Shown piece after piece: positions 7,650 through 16,582 of a DNA stretch of 64,000 nucleotides. Position numbers and translations under genes: made by a program. The DNA lies in NCBI GenBank assembly GCA_934277985.1, contig CAKQWF010000003.1, positions 62,001-126,000 on the forward strand, given 5' to 3'. Every line of letters starts with the position of its first letter. The stretch's first letter is position 1. A model generated the notes under the pieces. The model had not been told where the DNA came from and did not search any database. It saw only the letters and a list, made by a program, of their open reading frames with translations. This DNA is from an uncultured Oxalobacter sp. GTDB taxonomy: Bacteria > Pseudomonadota > Gammaproteobacteria > Burkholderiales > Burkholderiaceae_D.

Positions 7650-8369
7650 TCAGTTTCCTTCCTTGTCGTCGCGCATGCCGGAACCGGCTGGCAGACCGGT
7701 CAAAAACCAGCCGTACAGCTGGCGGGCGAAACGGTTGAGTTCGGCGGAGAAATACCGGTTGATCCGCAACAGCGCGTTGTATCCGAGCAATGCCGGAATG
7801 GCGACGGCCAGCCCCAGCGCCGTCATGACCAGCGATTCGCCGACCGGTCCGGCGATCCTGTCGATGGAAGCCTCTCCGGAAATCCCGATGGCGACCAGCG
7901 CATGGTAAATCCCCCAGACAGTCCCGAACAGACCGACGAACGGCGCCGTCGCGCCGATGGAAGCCAGCACGGTCAGACCACCTTGCATGCGTGCCATACT
8001 GTCGTCGATGGCGCCACGCAGGTTTTCGGTCAGCCATTCGGAAAAACCGATGTTTTTCGCCAGCTTTTCAGGATTTTTCGTATAGTGTCCGGCGGCATGA
8101 CGTCCCTGTATCGCCAGATCGTGAAATGCATTGCCTTGCGGCGGCGTATCGAGCAACGCCAGCCCCTTGTCGAAAGCGGGCGCGTTCCAGAAAGCCGATA
8201 CCTGTTTGGCGATACCGTACAAGCGCCATGCCCGCCGCAGGCGAATGACGATGATCGCCCATGACAGTATCGACATGACCAGAAGCACGAACGCCACGAA
8301 GCGGATCACCCATCCGCCCTGATACCACAGGGCCACTATGCCGTAAGGATTGTTTTCCATTTGATACAT
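7650..8369 (-). CDS. exbB: biopolymer transport protein ExbB
   Basis: 239 residues of the MotA/TolQ/ExbB family, with three transmembrane segments: near the N-terminus (IRFVAFVLLVMSILSWAIIVI), in the middle (GGLTVLASIGATAPFVGLFGTVWGIYHAL) and near the C-terminus (ESLVMTALGLAVAIPALLGYNAL). The conserved pore region ATAPFVGLFGTVWGI identifies the family. It forms the pentameric stator around ExbD. The first ATG (8369) is used; an alternative three codons later (MENNPYG) is possible. It begins 13 bp after the tonB stop and is one base from exbD, so co-transcription is near certain. Confidence 0.93.
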   Translation of the reverse strand: MYQMENNPYGIVALWYQGGWVIRFVAFVLLVMSILSWAIIVIRLRRAWRLYGIAKQVSAFWNAPAFDKGLALLDTPPQGNAFHDLAIQGRHAAGHYTKNPEKLAKNIGFSEWLTENLRGAIDDSMARMQGGLTVLASIGATAPFVGLFGTVWGIYHALVAIGISGEASIDRIAGPVGESLVMTALGLAVAIPALLGYNALLRINRYFSAELNRFARQLYGWFLTGLPAGSGMRDDKEGN

Positions 8370-8382
8370 CCTGTCTGTTGCC

Positions 8383-9222
8383 TCAATCGTTCAACGAAAA
8401 CCGTATGGGTTGCGTGTACCGGATGGCGACCGGTTTGCCGTGCCGTTTCGCCGGAGCGTAACGCCAGCGCCGGACGGTTTTCAGCGCCGACTCATCCAGC
8501 CTGCGGAATCCGCTGGACTTCTTGATACTGACTTCGCCGACCGTACCATCCGCCAGAATATACACCGACAGCACGACCAGACCTTCTTCACCCATCCTGC
8601 GGGAAATGGCAGGGTAGGGCGGTTTCGGATTGGAAAAGCCCGATCCGTCAGGTCCGGAAAATCCGTTTCCGCTCCCGCTGCCATGCCCGGAGCCTCCCGT
8701 ACCGCTTCCGTTCCCGTTGCCTGAAAGCTCGTTGCCGCCTTTTCCCGTACCGCCGGATGTCGCCTGAAGCCCGGCCCCCCCGGCGACGTTTTTATCCGTC
8801 GCTGTCGTGGCGGCGTCATGCGACTGCGTGACCGAAGACGCGACCGAAGGGGATGTCTGTGAAACGGCAGTCCGGTTCGCCATGGCGCGTTCGGCACGGG
8901 ACGGAAGCGGTTTTTTCACCATCGCGGTTTTTGGCGCAGAAGCCGCCTTGCCCTGATCGTGCGTCGTCTTGCCGCGCTCTTTGTGGCCGGGTAGGCCGTC
9001 GCCCGCGCGTCCTGCCGCACCACCGCCGGTTCCGCCGGAGCCGGATACCAGCACACCCGCGATCGGTGGCGTCATCTCAGGCGGATCGGTCACGCTGCCG
9101 CAAAGCAGCCAGCAAACCGGCAAGACATGCGCGAGCACCACCAGCGCCAGACACAGCCATTCCGCCCGCGACAGGGCGGAGAGCGGAGACGAACGGGAAA
9201 CGGCGTTACCGGTATGGTTCAT
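8383..9222 (-). CDS. tonB: energy transducer TonB
   Basis: 279 residues from the ATG at 9220-9222, chosen because MNHTGNAVSRSS leads directly into the single N-terminal anchor (WLCLALVVLAHVLPVCWLLCG). The central spacer is unusually Gly/Ser/Thr/Asn-rich (GNGNGSGTGGSGHGSGSGNG) and has only short Pro-Lys runs, where E. coli TonB has a long Pro-rich spacer. The C-terminal domain is typical: YPAISRRMGEEGLVVLSVYI, DGTVGEVSIKKSSGFRRLDESALKTVRRWRYAPA. It couples the ExbBD motor to outer-membrane receptors, though no TonB-dependent receptor is encoded in this window. First gene of the tonB-exbB-exbD operon. Confidence 0.92.
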   Translation of the reverse strand: MNHTGNAVSRSSPLSALSRAEWLCLALVVLAHVLPVCWLLCGSVTDPPEMTPPIAGVLVSGSGGTGGGAAGRAGDGLPGHKERGKTTHDQGKAASAPKTAMVKKPLPSRAERAMANRTAVSQTSPSVASSVTQSHDAATTATDKNVAGGAGLQATSGGTGKGGNELSGNGNGSGTGGSGHGSGSGNGFSGPDGSGFSNPKPPYPAISRRMGEEGLVVLSVYILADGTVGEVSIKKSSGFRRLDESALKTVRRWRYAPAKRHGKPVAIRYTQPIRFSLND

Positions 9223-9495
9223 GAAAACGTGGCATCCGGCCGCACAGGCGGCCCATGGTTTGCGTAGCGGGTATTGTAGCCGTGAACGCAGCCAAATCCT
9301 ATATGCCGGAAAAGAGGGGATGGGCACCGTGCAGCAAATCAATATACAACGCTTGAATAAATGACAGGCGACGGCAATCGCCGTTATGATGGTTCCTGCT
9401 CGATGTCAGTACCGGATACCACATTGCGGCGATACCGTAAGGAATGGTACGAGCGGCGGCATGTCTTGCAAACGGTTTATCGAAAGGACGGCGAC

Positions 9496-9921
9496 ATGAA
9501 AACTTCGGCATGGCAAACAGACGGCAAAAAAGCATCGGAAATCATCCGCGAAAAAATACGGCAGGCGGGCGGACAGATCGAAGTCATCTCTTTCAACCGG
9601 AAACACCGGTATGACATCACGGCAACAGGGGACAGTTTCACGTGCCCGACATTGCCGAGGGCATTCGGATTCGACGTGTTCGATGTCATCGTTTCATTGC
9701 TGCAAAGGCTTGGCGGAAAGGCGAAAAAAGGGTCTGGACGAAATCATCGCGTTGGTCACGAAAAATGTTCCAGCGATACGGTCGTCGGCACCATCGCGCT
9801 GGAATATCTGGGCAAACAGGAAGGCGACTCGGTCATCGATCCGGTTTTTGTACTGGCCGCCGTTCTCGATTGGGCAGGCATCGCCGCCAATGAACGGGGA
9901 AGAATCCGGCTCTTGCCCTGA
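9496..9921 (+). CDS. hypothetical protein, 141 aa
   Basis: The frame opens further upstream, but the ATG at 9496 has a purine-rich AAAGGACGG sequence just ahead and begins a sensible product (MKTSAWQTDGKKASEIIREKIRQAGG). The protein is soluble, without signal peptide or membrane segment, with one or two predicted helices at the start and a hydrophobic stretch FVLAAVLDWAGIAANE near the end. The repeated RLGGKAKKGSGRNHR segment is strongly basic and could contact nucleic acid. I do not recognise a family. It stands between the tonB promoter region and an exporter gene. Confidence 0.55.
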   Translation: MKTSAWQTDGKKASEIIREKIRQAGGQIEVISFNRKHRYDITATGDSFTCPTLPRAFGFDVFDVIVSLLQRLGGKAKKGSGRNHRVGHEKCSSDTVVGTIALEYLGKQEGDSVIDPVFVLAAVLDWAGIAANERGRIRLLP

Positions 9922-10034
9922 CGGTACGCCAGTCGTCGGGCGTGTCGGGATAGGCGGTCATGACGCCTTGCCGCTTGCCAGAAACGGGGCGGCAAGAGTA
10001 TAAAGGCAGTTTTCCGTAAAACCGACCAGAAACC

Positions 10035-11237
10035 GTGACTGACAACATGAAAGCGGCGACGAATTCCAGGGTGTTTTTGCTGATGGCCATGGGCATGATG
10101 TCCGCCTTCGGCCCGTTCGTGACGGACTTTTATTTGCCGGGGTTGCCCGCGCTGGCCGCAAGCTTCGGTACGACGACGTCGTGGGTTCAGATGAGTCTGA
10201 CGTCCAGCATGATCGGACTGGCCGGCGGTCAGCTCCTGATAGGCCCGGCAAGCGACCGTTACGGAAGAAGGATGCCCCTGATGCTGTCGATGGCATTGTT
10301 CATCCTCTCGACACTGGCCTGCCTTTTCGCATGGAATATCGAATCGTTCGTCTTTTTCCGGATATTCCAGGGCATCGCCGGAGCGGGCGGGGTGGTCATT
10401 TCCAAATCGGTCGCCGCCGACCTCTATCAGGGCAAGGCACTCAATGACTTCTTTTCCCTGCTCATGGTCATCAACGGACTGGCGCCCATCGTCGCGCCGG
10501 TTCTGGGCGGTTTCATCATGCGCTATACCGACTGGGAAGGCATCTTCATCATCCTGCTGGCCGTCGGTGTCATCCTGTTCGCCGTCAGCGTGCGTTTCCG
10601 TGAATCCCTGCCGCCCGAGCGGCGCATTCCGGGCAGCGTGTGGCGTTCTTTCGGCAAATTCGTCCCGATCATCCGCAACGGCAGCTTCATGCACTATGTC
10701 TGGATACAGACGTTTTCCATGGGCATCTTTTTCACCTATATCGCTTCATCGCCGTTTTTGATACAGGAACATTTCCGTCTCGACGCCTTTGCATACAGCC
10801 TGTGCTTCGCCATCAATGCATCCGGCATGATCGTCGGCAGCCGGATCACGCCCCGTTTTTCCGACGTGTTTTCCGCGCTCAAAACCGGCGTGTATGGCCT
10901 GTGTATCGCCAGCGGCCTGTTCGTCGCCGTCCTCTTTGCCGGCGGGCTGTTTTACGTGATGGAAGCGCTCCTGTTCATCATGATGGTCTTTCTCGGCATG
11001 ATTTTGCCGACATCGACATCGCTCGCCCTGACGCTGGAACGCAAAAACGCCGGCGGTGCGTCTGCCGTGATCGGCTTTTTCCTGTTCATCTTCGGCGCGA
11101 TCGTATCCCCCATGACCGGATTCGGGCCGATGATCCTGTCCATCAGCGTCATGACCCTGTTATGCTGTCTGCTGGCTTTCGTTTTCCTGCGCATCGCCGC
11201 AAGACGCGCACGGCAGAATCGGGAAGAGAATGCATAA
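10035..11237 (+). CDS. Bcr/CflA-type multidrug MFS transporter
   Basis: 400 residues, twelve predicted transmembrane helices. The DHA1 signatures are visible: FVTDFYLPGLPALAASFGTTTSWVQ in TM1 and the following loop, LIGPASDRYGRRMPLMLS (motif A between TM2 and TM3), and FRIFQGIAGAGGVVISKSVAADLY. This is the Bcr/CflA subfamily, whose members export bicyclomycin, chloramphenicol or sulfonamides. Its real substrate is not deducible. The start may be the GTG at 10035 or the ATG four codons later (10047); neither has a strong ribosome-binding site. It is convergent with lplT. Confidence 0.85.
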   Translation: MTDNMKAATNSRVFLLMAMGMMSAFGPFVTDFYLPGLPALAASFGTTTSWVQMSLTSSMIGLAGGQLLIGPASDRYGRRMPLMLSMALFILSTLACLFAWNIESFVFFRIFQGIAGAGGVVISKSVAADLYQGKALNDFFSLLMVINGLAPIVAPVLGGFIMRYTDWEGIFIILLAVGVILFAVSVRFRESLPPERRIPGSVWRSFGKFVPIIRNGSFMHYVWIQTFSMGIFFTYIASSPFLIQEHFRLDAFAYSLCFAINASGMIVGSRITPRFSDVFSALKTGVYGLCIASGLFVAVLFAGGLFYVMEALLFIMMVFLGMILPTSTSLALTLERKNAGGASAVIGFFLFIFGAIVSPMTGFGPMILSISVMTLLCCLLAFVFLRIAARRARQNREENA

Positions 11238-11301
11238 AGCACGCCACGCAACCGGCAAGGCGTTTCCATCCGGCAGCGATAAACCGGCCAGATCATGAAA
11301 A

Positions 11302-11322
11302 ACGGGACGCATCGCGTCCCGT
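11302..11322 (-). terminator. Rho-independent terminator of lplT
   Basis: ACGGGACGC (11302-11310) pairs perfectly with GCGTCCCGT (11314-11322) around the 3-base loop ATC. On the minus strand the stem is followed by TTTTTCATG, giving a U-tract. It lies 25-45 bases downstream of the lplT stop. Confidence 0.85.
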
Positions 11323-11346
11323 CCGCATATCGACTGCCGAAACGAA

Positions 11347-12597
11347 TCAGTGCCGCTTGTCCTCGCCGATCAGATGCAGGGAATCCTCGACTTTCTGGTT
11401 GCGGTTGTGCCAGTTGATGACCAGCAGCATCATGCACGAGACGAAGCTGCCGAAAATGACGATCACGGCATTGACCGACAAATCCAGTGATACCAGCAGG
11501 GAATACACGCCCAGCATGGTCAGGATCGAGAGGTTTTCGTTGAAATTCTGGACCGCGATCGAATGGCCGGCGGAAAGCAGCACATGGCCACGATGTTGCA
11601 GCAAGGCGTTCATCGGTACCACGAAGAATCCGGCCAGCGCGCCGACGAGAACCAGCAGCGGATAGGCGAGATAGACCGAATGGACCAGCGTCATGATCAT
11701 GACGACCATCCCCATGGCCACGCCCAGCGGCATGACTTTCAGCGACTGGCGCAGCTTGATGAATTTGGCGGCGGATACGGCGCCGCAAGCGATGCCGACG
11801 GCGACGATCCCCTGAAGGAAAGCGGCCTTGTCCAGCGTCAGGCCGAGAGAATGTTGCGCCCATTTGAGCACGATGAACTGGAGCGTCGCGCCGGCCCCCC
11901 AGAACAGGGTGGTGACGGCCAGCGAAATCTGGCCCAGCTTGTCATGCCAGAGCGTTGTGAAGCTGTGATAGAAGTTTCTGACCAACAGGATGGGGTTGAT
12001 CGGCTGCTTGGCATACCGTGCGCCGGTATCGGGAATCCGCAGGTTGAACAGCGCGGCCAGAATGTAAACCCCCATGATGACGACCAGCGCCGCCGCGGCA
12101 GGGGAACCGGCGAAGGTCATATGATCCAGCAGGAAGGCTGATACATGCTTGTTGATGAGCGCGCCGCCCAGAACGGTCCCCAGCACGATCGAGCTGACCG
12201 TCAGCCCCTCGATCCATCCGTTGGCGATGACCAGTTTTTCGGCGGGCAAAAGTTCCGTCAGGATACCGTACTTGGCTGGAGAATAGGCGGCGGCTCCCAG
12301 ACCGACGATCGCATAGGCGAAAAGGGGATGGACACCGGCGAAAATCAGGCTGCAACCGCAAAACTTGATGGTATTGGTGATGAACATCACCTTGCCTTTG
12401 GGCAGGGAATCGGCGAAAGCGCCGACGAAAGCGGCAAGACCGACATAGGACATCACGAAAAAGAGCCTTAGCAGGGGCGTCATCCAGGGGGCGGCATTCA
12501 TTTGCGCCAGAAGGGCGATGGCAACGATCAGCAGGGCATTGTCGGCCAGAGAAGAAAAGAATTCCGCGGCCATGACGGAATAAAAGCCTCGATTCAT
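11347..12597 (-). CDS. lplT: lysophospholipid transporter LplT
   Basis: A 416-residue MFS-fold membrane protein beginning MNRGFYSVMAAEFFSSLADNALLIVAIALL, diagnostic of LplT, followed by GLAAFVGAFADSLPKGKVMFITN at the TM2-TM3 loop. LplT flips 2-acyl-glycerophosphoethanolamine from the outer to the inner leaflet of the inner membrane for re-acylation. In enterobacteria it is co-transcribed with aas; here it stands alone, divergent from alr, an arrangement typical of Burkholderiales. Its 3' end has a clear terminator at 11302-11322. Confidence 0.92.
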   Translation of the reverse strand: MNRGFYSVMAAEFFSSLADNALLIVAIALLAQMNAAPWMTPLLRLFFVMSYVGLAAFVGAFADSLPKGKVMFITNTIKFCGCSLIFAGVHPLFAYAIVGLGAAAYSPAKYGILTELLPAEKLVIANGWIEGLTVSSIVLGTVLGGALINKHVSAFLLDHMTFAGSPAAAALVVIMGVYILAALFNLRIPDTGARYAKQPINPILLVRNFYHSFTTLWHDKLGQISLAVTTLFWGAGATLQFIVLKWAQHSLGLTLDKAAFLQGIVAVGIACGAVSAAKFIKLRQSLKVMPLGVAMGMVVMIMTLVHSVYLAYPLLVLVGALAGFFVVPMNALLQHRGHVLLSAGHSIAVQNFNENLSILTMLGVYSLLVSLDLSVNAVIVIFGSFVSCMMLLVINWHNRNQKVEDSLHLIGEDKRH

Positions 12598-12738
12598 GGT
12601 GGTCCTGTCCGTTCATTCAAGAAGTGAAAAGTTTACTCCATCAGACCCGTTTCATGCAGTTTTTTTACTGTGGGAAATGATCTGTTCGACATGAATTCGT
12701 CCATCTTTTCCGGTAACGAGGCGTTTGGGGAGATACGA

Positions 12739-12768
12739 TTGCTTCAAGGCATGCAAGGGGGGTAAGAT
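12739..12768 (+). promoter_or_regulatory. putative alr promoter
   Basis: TTGCTT at 12739-12744 and TAAGAT at 12763-12768, 18 bases apart, match sigma-70 boxes at 3/6 and 4/6 positions. Transcription would begin near 12775, giving a leader of about 78 bases that contains the hairpins described next. The boxes are weak and unproven. Confidence 0.35.
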
Positions 12769-12815
12769 GTAAGTTTGTCGTACGGTTTGCCCGATGGGGC
12801 GAACCTTTTTGTCTG

Positions 12816-12838
12816 CCGTCCGCACCGGACGGTTTTTT
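12816..12838 (+). terminator. terminator-like hairpin in the alr leader
   Basis: CCGTCC (12816-12821) pairs with GGACGG (12827-12832) around a 5-base loop and is followed directly by TTTTTTA. It ends 14 bases before the alr start. No plus-strand gene precedes it within 1.5 kb, so the only transcript it could stop is alr's own. A second small stem, GCCC/GGGC, lies just upstream at 12789-12800. This arrangement suggests attenuation. Confidence 0.6.
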
Positions 12839-12852
12839 ATGGAACGGATTTC

Positions 12853-13932
12853 ATGACCAGACCGCTAGTTGCCAATATCGATATCGCTGCCATGCAGCAT
12901 AATCTTTCCGTCGTCAGAAACACCGTGCCACGGGCGAAAATCTGGGCAGTCGTCAAGGCAAATGCCTATGGCCACGGCCTGGAACGTTCCGTGCGCGCCT
13001 TTTCGGATGCCGACGGGTTCGCACTGATCGAAATCGAGTCGGCCATCCATTTGCGTGAAATGGGCTGGAAAAAACCGATTTTGCTGCTGGAAGGCTTTTT
13101 TTATGCGCACGAGCTGCCCATTCTGGCACGCTACAACATCGCTTTCGCCGTCCATTGCGACGAACAGATCGAAATGCTTGAAAAATCGCATCTGGAAATG
13201 CCGGTCGATGTGCATCTGAAAATGAATACCGGCATGAACCGTCTGGGCTTTTTGCCGTCCGAATACGGCAATGCATTGAAGCGGCTCAAGCAGATTCCCA
13301 ATGTCCGCGACATTTCCTACATGACCCATTTCGCCAATTCCGAAACGAAAGACCATCCGGCGTTGTCGGTCGAGGAACAGTTAAGGCGTTTCGATTCCGC
13401 CACGCAGGGACTGAAAGGGGATCGCAACCTGTCCAATTCGGGTGCCATCCTGCTGCATCCCGATATCCGGACGGACTGGGTACGCCCCGGCATCATGCTC
13501 TACGGTGGCTCTCCCGGCGGCAAAACCGCAGCCGAATACGGTCTGAAACCGGCCATGACCCTAAAGAGCGAAATCATCCAGATCCAGCATATCCGTGAAG
13601 GCGAAAGCATCGGATACGGCAGCATTTTCACGGCGACGTCGCCCATGACCATCGGTGTGGTGGCCTGCGGTTATGCCGACGGCTATCCGCGCATGGCACC
13701 GGAAGGCACGCCGGTCATCGTCGACGGTATCCGGACACGGCTGGTCGGACGGGTCTCCATGGATATGATCACCGTCGATCTGACGCCGGTCGCCAATGCC
13801 CATGTCGGCAGCGAGGTCACGCTCTGGGGCAACGATCTGCCGATCGACGAGGTGGCGGAAGCCGCAGGAACCGTCGGATACGAACTCATGTGCGCGCTGT
13901 CGCTGCGTCCCCGCATCGTGGAATGCTGGTAG
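12853..13932 (+). CDS. alr: alanine racemase
   Basis: 359 residues, matching the usual length. PLP is bound by the lysine in WAVVKANAYGHG, near the N-terminus. The second catalytic residue, Tyr of the other subunit, is in EGESIGYGSIF; the conserved SMDMITVDL and CGYADGYPR segments follow. The enzyme makes D-alanine for peptidoglycan. The ATG at 12853 (MTRPLVANIDIAAMQHNL) was chosen over an upstream TTG because the racemase fold begins here and GGAACGG precedes it. A terminator-like hairpin ends 14 bases upstream, implying regulated read-through. radA follows after 13 bp. Confidence 0.95.
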   Translation: MTRPLVANIDIAAMQHNLSVVRNTVPRAKIWAVVKANAYGHGLERSVRAFSDADGFALIEIESAIHLREMGWKKPILLLEGFFYAHELPILARYNIAFAVHCDEQIEMLEKSHLEMPVDVHLKMNTGMNRLGFLPSEYGNALKRLKQIPNVRDISYMTHFANSETKDHPALSVEEQLRRFDSATQGLKGDRNLSNSGAILLHPDIRTDWVRPGIMLYGGSPGGKTAAEYGLKPAMTLKSEIIQIQHIREGESIGYGSIFTATSPMTIGVVACGYADGYPRMAPEGTPVIVDGIRTRLVGRVSMDMITVDLTPVANAHVGSEVTLWGNDLPIDEVAEAAGTVGYELMCALSLRPRIVECW

Positions 13933-13945
13933 GGAAGCGTACGGT

Positions 13946-15316
13946 ATGGTGAAAGCGAAGATCCAGTACACCTGTTCCGAATGCGGCGGCGTCAGCAGCA
14001 AATGGGCGGGAAAATGCCCGTCCTGCGGGCAATGGAACACGCTTGTCGAAACGGTGGCCGAACCGGTTTCCGCCAACCGCTTTTCCGCGAACCGGCAAGG
14101 GTTCGCGCAGACCGCACCGGTCATGTCGCTGGCCGATATCCATGCCGTCGAAGTGCCGCGCTTTCATTCAGGCATCGGTGAATTCGACCGGGTGCTGGGC
14201 GGCGGGCTGGTGCCGGGCGGTGTCGTCCTGATCGGCGGCGACCCGGGTATCGGCAAATCGACCTTGCTGTTGCAGACGCTGGTCAATCTGGCCTATGAAA
14301 AAAACGTCCTCTACGTCAGCGGCGAGGAATCCGGCGCACAAGTGGCGCTGCGTGCCAGACGGCTGGGACTGGTCGCGCCGAACCTGCAACTCCAGGCCGA
14401 AATCCAGCTTGAGAAAATCCTCGGCACGCTCGCCGAACGCAAACCCGATGTGGCGGTCATCGATTCCATCCAGACCCTGTATTCCGATGCCCTGACATCC
14501 GCGCCGGGTTCCGTGGCGCAGGTCAGGGAATGCGCGGCCCAGCTGACCCGTTTCGCGAAACAGTCCGGCACGACGGTCATCATGGTCGGACATGTGACGA
14601 AAGAAGGCGCGCTGGCCGGCCCGCGCGTGCTGGAACACATGGTCGATACCGTCCTGTATTTCGAGGGCGACACCCATTCCAGTTTCCGGCTGATCCGCGC
14701 ATTCAAAAACCGCTTCGGTGCCGTCAACGAACTGGGCGTTTTCGCCATGACGGAAAAGGGACTGAAGGGCGTATCCAACCCGTCCGCGCTCTTTCTGTCG
14801 CAACACGAACGACAGATCGCCGGTTCATGCGTCATGGCGACGCTGGAAGGCATGCGTCCCCTGCTGGTCGAAATCCAGGCGCTTGTCGACAATTCGCCGA
14901 CACCGAACGCAAGGCGGCTTTCCGTCGGGCTGGAACAGAACAGGCTGGCGATGCTGCTGGCGGTCATGCACCGGCATGCCAATATCGCCGCATACGACCA
15001 GGATGTGTTCATCAATGCCGTCGGCGGGGTACGTATCAGTGAACCGGCCGCCGATCTGGCGGTATTGATGGCGATTCATTCATCCTTGCGCAACAAGCCG
15101 TTGCCGCGCGGACTGGTCGTGTTCGGGGAAGTCGGCCTGGCCGGTGAAATCCGTCCGGCGCCGAGAGGGCAGGACCGTTTGCGCGAAGCCGTCAAGCTGG
15201 GATTTTCCATCGCCATGATTCCGAAATCCAATGTCCCGAAACAGCCTTTCGAGGGGTTGACCGTCATCGGCGTGGAACGTATCGACGAAGCTTTCGACAA
15301 AATCAGGGAATGGTAG
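13946..15316 (+). CDS. radA: DNA repair protein RadA
   Basis: 456 residues. It starts with a C4 zinc finger (YTCSECGGVSSKWAGKCPSCGQW), followed by a RecA-like ATPase with Walker A GGDPGIGKSTLL and the RadA-specific KNRFG motif (FKNRFGAVNELGVF), and ends with a Lon-protease-like domain (LSVGLEQNRLAMLLAVMHRHA; VGGVRISEPAADLAVLMA). RadA is a branch-migration helicase acting with RecA in recombination and repair. The ATG at 13946 starts exactly at the conserved MVKAKIQYTCSECG. It follows alr by 13 bp, so the two are probably one transcript. Confidence 0.96.
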   Translation: MVKAKIQYTCSECGGVSSKWAGKCPSCGQWNTLVETVAEPVSANRFSANRQGFAQTAPVMSLADIHAVEVPRFHSGIGEFDRVLGGGLVPGGVVLIGGDPGIGKSTLLLQTLVNLAYEKNVLYVSGEESGAQVALRARRLGLVAPNLQLQAEIQLEKILGTLAERKPDVAVIDSIQTLYSDALTSAPGSVAQVRECAAQLTRFAKQSGTTVIMVGHVTKEGALAGPRVLEHMVDTVLYFEGDTHSSFRLIRAFKNRFGAVNELGVFAMTEKGLKGVSNPSALFLSQHERQIAGSCVMATLEGMRPLLVEIQALVDNSPTPNARRLSVGLEQNRLAMLLAVMHRHANIAAYDQDVFINAVGGVRISEPAADLAVLMAIHSSLRNKPLPRGLVVFGEVGLAGEIRPAPRGQDRLREAVKLGFSIAMIPKSNVPKQPFEGLTVIGVERIDEAFDKIREW

Positions 15317-15569
15317 AGCATACCCCATAGCCATGGCCGCACTTTCGGTTTTCCGGTGTACGGCTCGCGCCCGTTGTCTGAAAAATCATCATTATAAACA
15401 ACAGGTTTTCATCTATTTCAGGAAACAGGATGAGGTTTTTCGCGTTTTGTTTCATGACATATGTCATCGTCGCATGCACCATTCGTTTATGGCGATCCGG
15501 TATCCTGTTTCAATCCGGAATATCGCGACGAAATCTGAACCACCGTTGTGAAAGTCACGTCGCAATGTG

Positions 15570-15600
15570 CGGGCGACACCGGACAACGGCGTGCCGCCCG
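15570..15600. other. inverted repeat downstream of the NlpE-like gene
   Basis: CGGGCG (15570-15575) pairs with CGCCCG (15595-15600), with further imperfect pairing inside. It lies 12-42 bases past the stop of the minus-strand lipoprotein gene, where a terminator would be. There is no U-tract, so the role is uncertain. The rest of the 295-bp gap between radA and this gene (15317-15611) shows nothing else I can name. Confidence 0.35.
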
Positions 15601-15611
15601 GATACTTCCTT

Positions 15612-16403
15612 TCAATGCCCGACAGAAGTTGCGGCCTTGACATAGTCGTCTGCCAGTGTACCGCCTCCACCACAAAAATACATTAAATCATAGCGTTGGT
15701 CGAATTTTGAAGAAAATACATTAAGTCCGTTCCCGTCTGGCAAGGGACGTATCACCATCACGGCATCCAGTGCGGGATTCAGGTCTTTGAGGTTGACTTC
15801 TATCTGGTCGTTCACGATATGGCCCTCGCCGTGGAAATCGCAACCTTTGGCTTTTCCGCCTGTTTTGGTGATCGTGACGGAGACTTTGCCGTTTTCAGAC
15901 GGTGCGATCACAAGGCTTTGCCGGTAAGCGCCTCTGGCGGCATTTCCCTGATGGTAGGTTCCCGCGAAATCCGTAACGGACAGCGGGGTGGCCTTGTTGA
16001 AAACATAGTCCTCGCGTATCCCGTCGCCATCGCCTGCCAGCGCGATACGGTTCCCCGGCAATGTGATGAAAGACAGCGTTTCCGTATCGGGTACCGGACC
16101 GCTTGAAACGGTCGTGACGTCAAGGCGTCCGTTCCGGTACGTCCAGTGACCGTAATCCGTTTCCGACGTGTCGTCCGAATCCAGATACAGGCGCGTGACC
16201 GCCGCGGTATGGTCGGGTTCGATACTGACATGTGTGACGATACCCGGGCAATCGGCACAGGGAAGCGTCGCACGATACATGCCCGTGCAGGCCGCAGGCT
16301 GCTGCGTATCGGCTTGTTTCGTGTCATGGTGTGTGGCGCAGGATGCCAGCGACAATCCCAACAGGGCCATGGCGGCAGTTTTGAAGAAATTCGCTGTTGT
16401 CAT
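15612..16403 (-). CDS. NlpE-like copper resistance lipoprotein
   Basis: 263 residues from the ATG at 16401-16403. The signal peptide (MTTANFFKTAAMALLGLSLASC) ends in a lipobox L-A-S-C, so the mature protein is lipid-anchored at Cys22. The first domain holds the NlpE signature C-x-G-M-Y-x-x-x-L-P-C-A-D-C-P-G-I, including the CxxC that senses oxidation in E. coli NlpE. A second domain of about 115 residues (FAGTYHQGNAARGAYRQSLVIAP onwards) resembles a lipocalin-like or META-type barrel and carries two more cysteines. In E. coli NlpE activates Cpx envelope stress signalling; no cpx genes are visible here. The family call is good, the physiological role inferred. Confidence 0.8.
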   Translation of the reverse strand: MTTANFFKTAAMALLGLSLASCATHHDTKQADTQQPAACTGMYRATLPCADCPGIVTHVSIEPDHTAAVTRLYLDSDDTSETDYGHWTYRNGRLDVTTVSSGPVPDTETLSFITLPGNRIALAGDGDGIREDYVFNKATPLSVTDFAGTYHQGNAARGAYRQSLVIAPSENGKVSVTITKTGGKAKGCDFHGEGHIVNDQIEVNLKDLNPALDAVMVIRPLPDGNGLNVFSSKFDQRYDLMYFCGGGGTLADDYVKAATSVGH

Positions 16404-16582
16404 GGTGATTCTCCATCGGTTTGCGGTTCGGCAGGCGGGATTCCGGTATTGAGGACAATGCCGGTCACGCCATGCATAAAAACATGAACATAGCATGAAT
16501 CCCGAAAACCGGCAGACGGCGGCGGAAAAAGGAAATTCGCCGGACATTTCGCCCGGCAGGGTGGTGAGATCGCGTGAAAAAT

